Below, piece by piece: positions 61,782-64,000 of a stretch of DNA of 64,000 nt. Both the position numbers and the translations under genes were made by a program. The notes under the pieces are model-generated. The model was not told the DNA's origin, did no database searches, and was given only the letters and a program-made list of their open reading frames with translations. The stretch covers positions 1 through 64,000 of the forward strand of contig NZ_MUNM01000034.1 of assembly GCF_002286815.1 (NCBI RefSeq), given 5' to 3'. The stretch comes from Pseudomonas sp. PICF141. GTDB lineage: Bacteria > Pseudomonadota > Gammaproteobacteria > Pseudomonadales > Pseudomonadaceae. How positions within the stretch are numbered: the stretch's first letter is position 1; every line of letters starts with the position of its first letter.

Positions 61782-62521
61782 TGTTGGCCTTCCTCGATCA
61801 GGGTCCCTTCAGCGCCGCCATGTACGATGTTCAGCAGGGCGCCGGGCTTGTTCATGTTAAATACGCGCAACGGCATCTTGTGGTCGCGGCACAGACAAAT
61901 GGCGGTCAGATCCATCACGCCCAGCTTGCGATCCAGTACTTCATCATAAGTCAGATGATCGAACTTCTCGGCATGCGGGTCTTTGAATGGATCAGCCGTG
62001 TAAACGCCATCGACCTTGGTTGCCTTGAGCACGACGTCAGCGTCGATTTCGATTGCACGCAAGCAGGCTGCCGAATCCGTGGTGAAAAACGGATTACCGG
62101 TACCGGCGGCGAAAATCACCACTTCCTTGGCGTTCAGGTGACGCATGGCTTTGCGGCGATCGTAGTGATCGGTCACGCCAACCATGGAAATGGCCGACAT
62201 CACGATGGCCGAGATATTGGCACGTTCCAGCGCATCGCGCATCGCCAGGGCGTTCATCACAGTGGCCAGCATGCCCATGTGGTCGCCAGTCACCCGATCC
62301 ATGCCCGCCGCGCTGAGCGCCGCGCCGCGGAACAGGTTGCCGCCACCGATCACCAGACCGACCTGAACACCGATGCCGACCAGTTGGCCAACTTCCAGCG
62401 CCATGCGATCCAGAACTTTCGGATCGATCCCGAACTCTTCCGAGCCCATCAGGGCCTCGCCGCTAAGCTTGAGTAGAATGCGTTTATAGCGAGCCTGATA
62501 ACCACTGCCCTGCTGAGCCAT
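61778..62521 (-). CDS. pyrH: Uridylate kinase
   Basis: A 247-aa hexameric UMP kinase of the amino-acid-kinase fold. [70 protein letters not shown]. Co-transcribed with frr. Confidence 0.97.
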   Translation of the reverse strand: MAQQGSGYQARYKRILLKLSGEALMGSEEFGIDPKVLDRMALEVGQLVGIGVQVGLVIGGGNLFRGAALSAAGMDRVTGDHMGMLATVMNALAMRDALERANISAIVMSAISMVGVTDHYDRRKAMRHLNAKEVVIFAAGTGNPFFTTDSAACLRAIEIDADVVLKATKVDGVYTADPFKDPHAEKFDHLTYDEVLDRKLGVMDLTAICLCRDHKMPLRVFNMNKPGALLNIVHGGAEGTLIEEGQQ

Positions 62522-62673
62522 TGCGAATCTCTCCTGCGGCGTATTTTAAAAAATTCTTTGCGGGCTGTTTGCAGCCTGCATCCACTCTAGCTTGACGCTA
62601 TCACAGCGCCATCGGAACACGGCTTTGTAAGCCAGTTCCGACGAGAAGCCAAATAAATTGGCATCCCCATCTG

Positions 62674-62707
62674 AAAAGAGGCTGCGCGCGTGAGCGGGCA
62701 GCCTCTT
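62674..62707 (-). terminator. Terminator after tsf
   Basis: AAGAGGCTGC/GCAGCCTCTT stem (10 bp, 12-nt loop) with TTTT on the minus strand, 24 nt past the tsf stop. Confidence 0.75.
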
Positions 62708-62730
62708 CAGGGCGACAGTTAAAAACCGTC

Positions 62731-63594
62731 TTATTGCTTGGCAGCAGCCAGTTGGGCAGCCACTTCTTCAGCGAAGTTGTCGACCGGCTTCTCGATGCCT
62801 TCGCCTACTTTGAAGTAAGTGAAGGAAACGATTTCAGCACCGGCTTTCTTGGCCAGTTCGCCGACCTTGATTTCAGGGTTCTTGACGAACGCCTGCTCAA
62901 CCAGGCTAGCTTCGGCCAGGAACTTGCTGATACGGCCTTTGACCATGTTTTCAACGATGTTTTCCGGCTTGCCGGCGATCTTGTCGGCGTTGAGAGTCAG
63001 GAACACGCCTTTCTCACGCTCAATCGCTTCGGCGGAAACTTCCGACGGCAGCAGGAATTCAGGGTTGGTCGCCGCTACGTGCATAGCGATGTCCTTGGCC
63101 AGCTCAACGGTGCCGCCCTTGAGAACAACCGCAACACCGATCTTGTTGCCGTGCAGGTAACCACCAACAACGTCACCTTCAACGCGCGCCAGACGACGGA
63201 TGTTGACGTTTTCGCCAACTTTGCCGACCAGTACCAGGCGATCGGCTTCTTGAGCTTCGATCAGCGGAGCGACGTCAGTCAGCTTGTCAGCGAACGCTTT
63301 TTCAACGCTTGCAGTAACAAATGCCTTGAAGTCGTCCTGCAGAGCCAGGAAGTCGGTCTGCGAGTTCACTTCCAGCAGAACGGCGGATTTGCCGTCTTCC
63401 TTCAGAGCGATAGCACCTTCAGCTGCGACGTTGCCAGCTTTCTTGGCAGCCTTGATGGCGCCCGAAGCACGCATGTCATCAATGGCTTTTTCGATGTCGC
63501 CGCCAGCCTTGGTCAAGGCCTTTTTGCAGTCCATCATGCCTTCGCCGGTACGCTCGCGCAGTTCTTTGACCAACGCTGCAGTAATCTCTGCCAT
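62731..63594 (-). CDS. tsf: Elongation factor Ts
   Basis: A 287-aa nucleotide exchange factor for EF-Tu. ALVKELRERTGEGMMDCKKA, LEVNSQTDFLA, and paired core subdomains. Start 63594 (MAEITAALVKELRE); the in-frame ATG at 63627 lies in the leader. Separated from rpsB by a bidirectional hairpin. Confidence 0.97.
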   Translation of the reverse strand: MAEITAALVKELRERTGEGMMDCKKALTKAGGDIEKAIDDMRASGAIKAAKKAGNVAAEGAIALKEDGKSAVLLEVNSQTDFLALQDDFKAFVTASVEKAFADKLTDVAPLIEAQEADRLVLVGKVGENVNIRRLARVEGDVVGGYLHGNKIGVAVVLKGGTVELAKDIAMHVAATNPEFLLPSEVSAEAIEREKGVFLTLNADKIAGKPENIVENMVKGRISKFLAEASLVEQAFVKNPEIKVGELAKKAGAEIVSFTYFKVGEGIEKPVDNFAEEVAAQLAAAKQ

Positions 63595-63731
63595 TTTCAA
63601 ATTCCTCTTGGATAGGTTTTCAACCATTCCACCCGATCGAACGGGCGTTCAATTCTTCCCGAACCACCTTTGTTAGCCGCTGCACGTTACAGATGCTGTA
63701 GCTGCGCTGCTCACAAATGGTTTTCGAGGTG

Positions 63732-63760
63732 GCAAAAAGGGGGCCAAGCCCCCTTTTTGC
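63732..63760. terminator. Bidirectional hairpin between rpsB and tsf
   Basis: GCAAAAAGGGGGC-CAA-GCCCCCTTTTTGC, a perfect 13-bp stem with built-in A and T runs, 27 nt after the rpsB stop. It probably lets only part of the rpsB transcripts continue into tsf. Confidence 0.8.
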
Positions 63761-63786
63761 TTACTGAGTCAACGCCAGGGCGTCAA

Positions 63787-64000
63787 TTACTCAGCTGCAG
63801 CTGCCGGAGCTTCTTCAACGAACTGCTCGGTACCGCCAGCAACGTGGTTGCGACCACGGATTACAGCGTCAGCCATCGAACCCATGTACAGCTGGATAGC
63901 GCGGATTGCGTCATCGTTGCCTGGGATGATGTAGTCAACGCCTTCCGGGCTGCTGTTGGTATCGACTACGCCGATAACCGGGATGCCCAGCTTGTTGGCT
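63787..64000 (-). CDS. rpsB: 30S ribosomal protein S2, C-terminal part (cut by window end)
   Basis: The last 70 codons plus stop: [38 protein letters not shown], ending in the Ala/Glu-rich tail [11 protein letters not shown]. rpsB directly upstream of tsf is the standard arrangement. The 5' part lies outside the window. Confidence 0.96.
   Translation of the reverse strand, partial: ANKLGIPVIGVVDTNSSPEGVDYIIPGNDDAIRAIQLYMGSMADAVIRGRNHVAGGTEQFVEEAPAAAAE

Overview
The window is a chromosomal segment of a fluorescent-type Pseudomonas (P. fluorescens/P. putida side of the genus). This rests on gene content and order (recA-recX-pncC, mutS-fdxA-rsmZ-rpoS-nlpD-pcm-surE-truD-ispF, ftsB-eno-kdsA-pyrG, the lpx/bamA/dxr/cdsA/uppS/frr/pyrH/tsf/rpsB block), on high G+C with GC-rich third positions, and on several Pseudomonas REP inverted repeats. 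All assignments come from reading the sequence and remembered protein families; no database search was run.

Layout. (1) 1-4.3 kb: initiator tRNA-fMet, then mprF and an AcvB/VirJ-like hydrolase that together make and remove aminoacyl-phosphatidylglycerol. (2) 4.3-7.6 kb: an accessory block between two look-alike terminators. It holds a tight minus-strand operon (winged-HTH protein, AbiEii-like nucleotidyltransferase, PP2C-type phosphatase) and, divergently, a small DUF3077-like gene behind an unusually structured mRNA leader. (3) 7.6-20 kb: kup, rimO, a YjaB-like acetyltransferase, a pseudouridine synthase, yehS, rhlG, trmO, divergent fpr/finR, dgkA, erdR, tapT and small secreted or DNA-binding-like proteins, with REP elements in the gaps. 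(4) 20-29 kb: a LOG-family gene, recX, recA with a LexA box, pncC, then the pncC-mutS interval. In many relatives this interval carries an R-tailocin; here it holds only a repressor, an operator-rich promoter, a holin, an endolysin and a frameshifted Rz-like gene, with no tail genes.

(5) 29-39 kb: mutS, fdxA, the sRNA RsmZ with its GacA box, rpoS, nlpD, pcm, surE, truD, ispF, the glutathione-dependent formaldehyde detoxification pair fghA/adhC with divergent regulator gfnR, ispD and ftsB. (6) 39-64 kb: a long minus-strand run of essential genes: eno, kdsA, pyrG, tilS, accA, dnaE, rnhB, lpxB, lpxA, fabZ, lpxD, skp, bamA, rseP, dxr, cdsA, uppS, frr, pyrH, tsf and the 3' end of rpsB. Many of these overlap by 1-4 nt (TAATG or ATGA), and intrinsic terminator-like hairpins inside the run probably set relative expression.

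The most unusual material is the three-gene HTH/nucleotidyltransferase/phosphatase operon, the neighbouring structured leader (two hairpins with the same 8-nt loop, plus a hairpin hiding the ribosome-binding site), and the tail-less lysis cassette that still has a strong promoter with a perfect operator palindrome.
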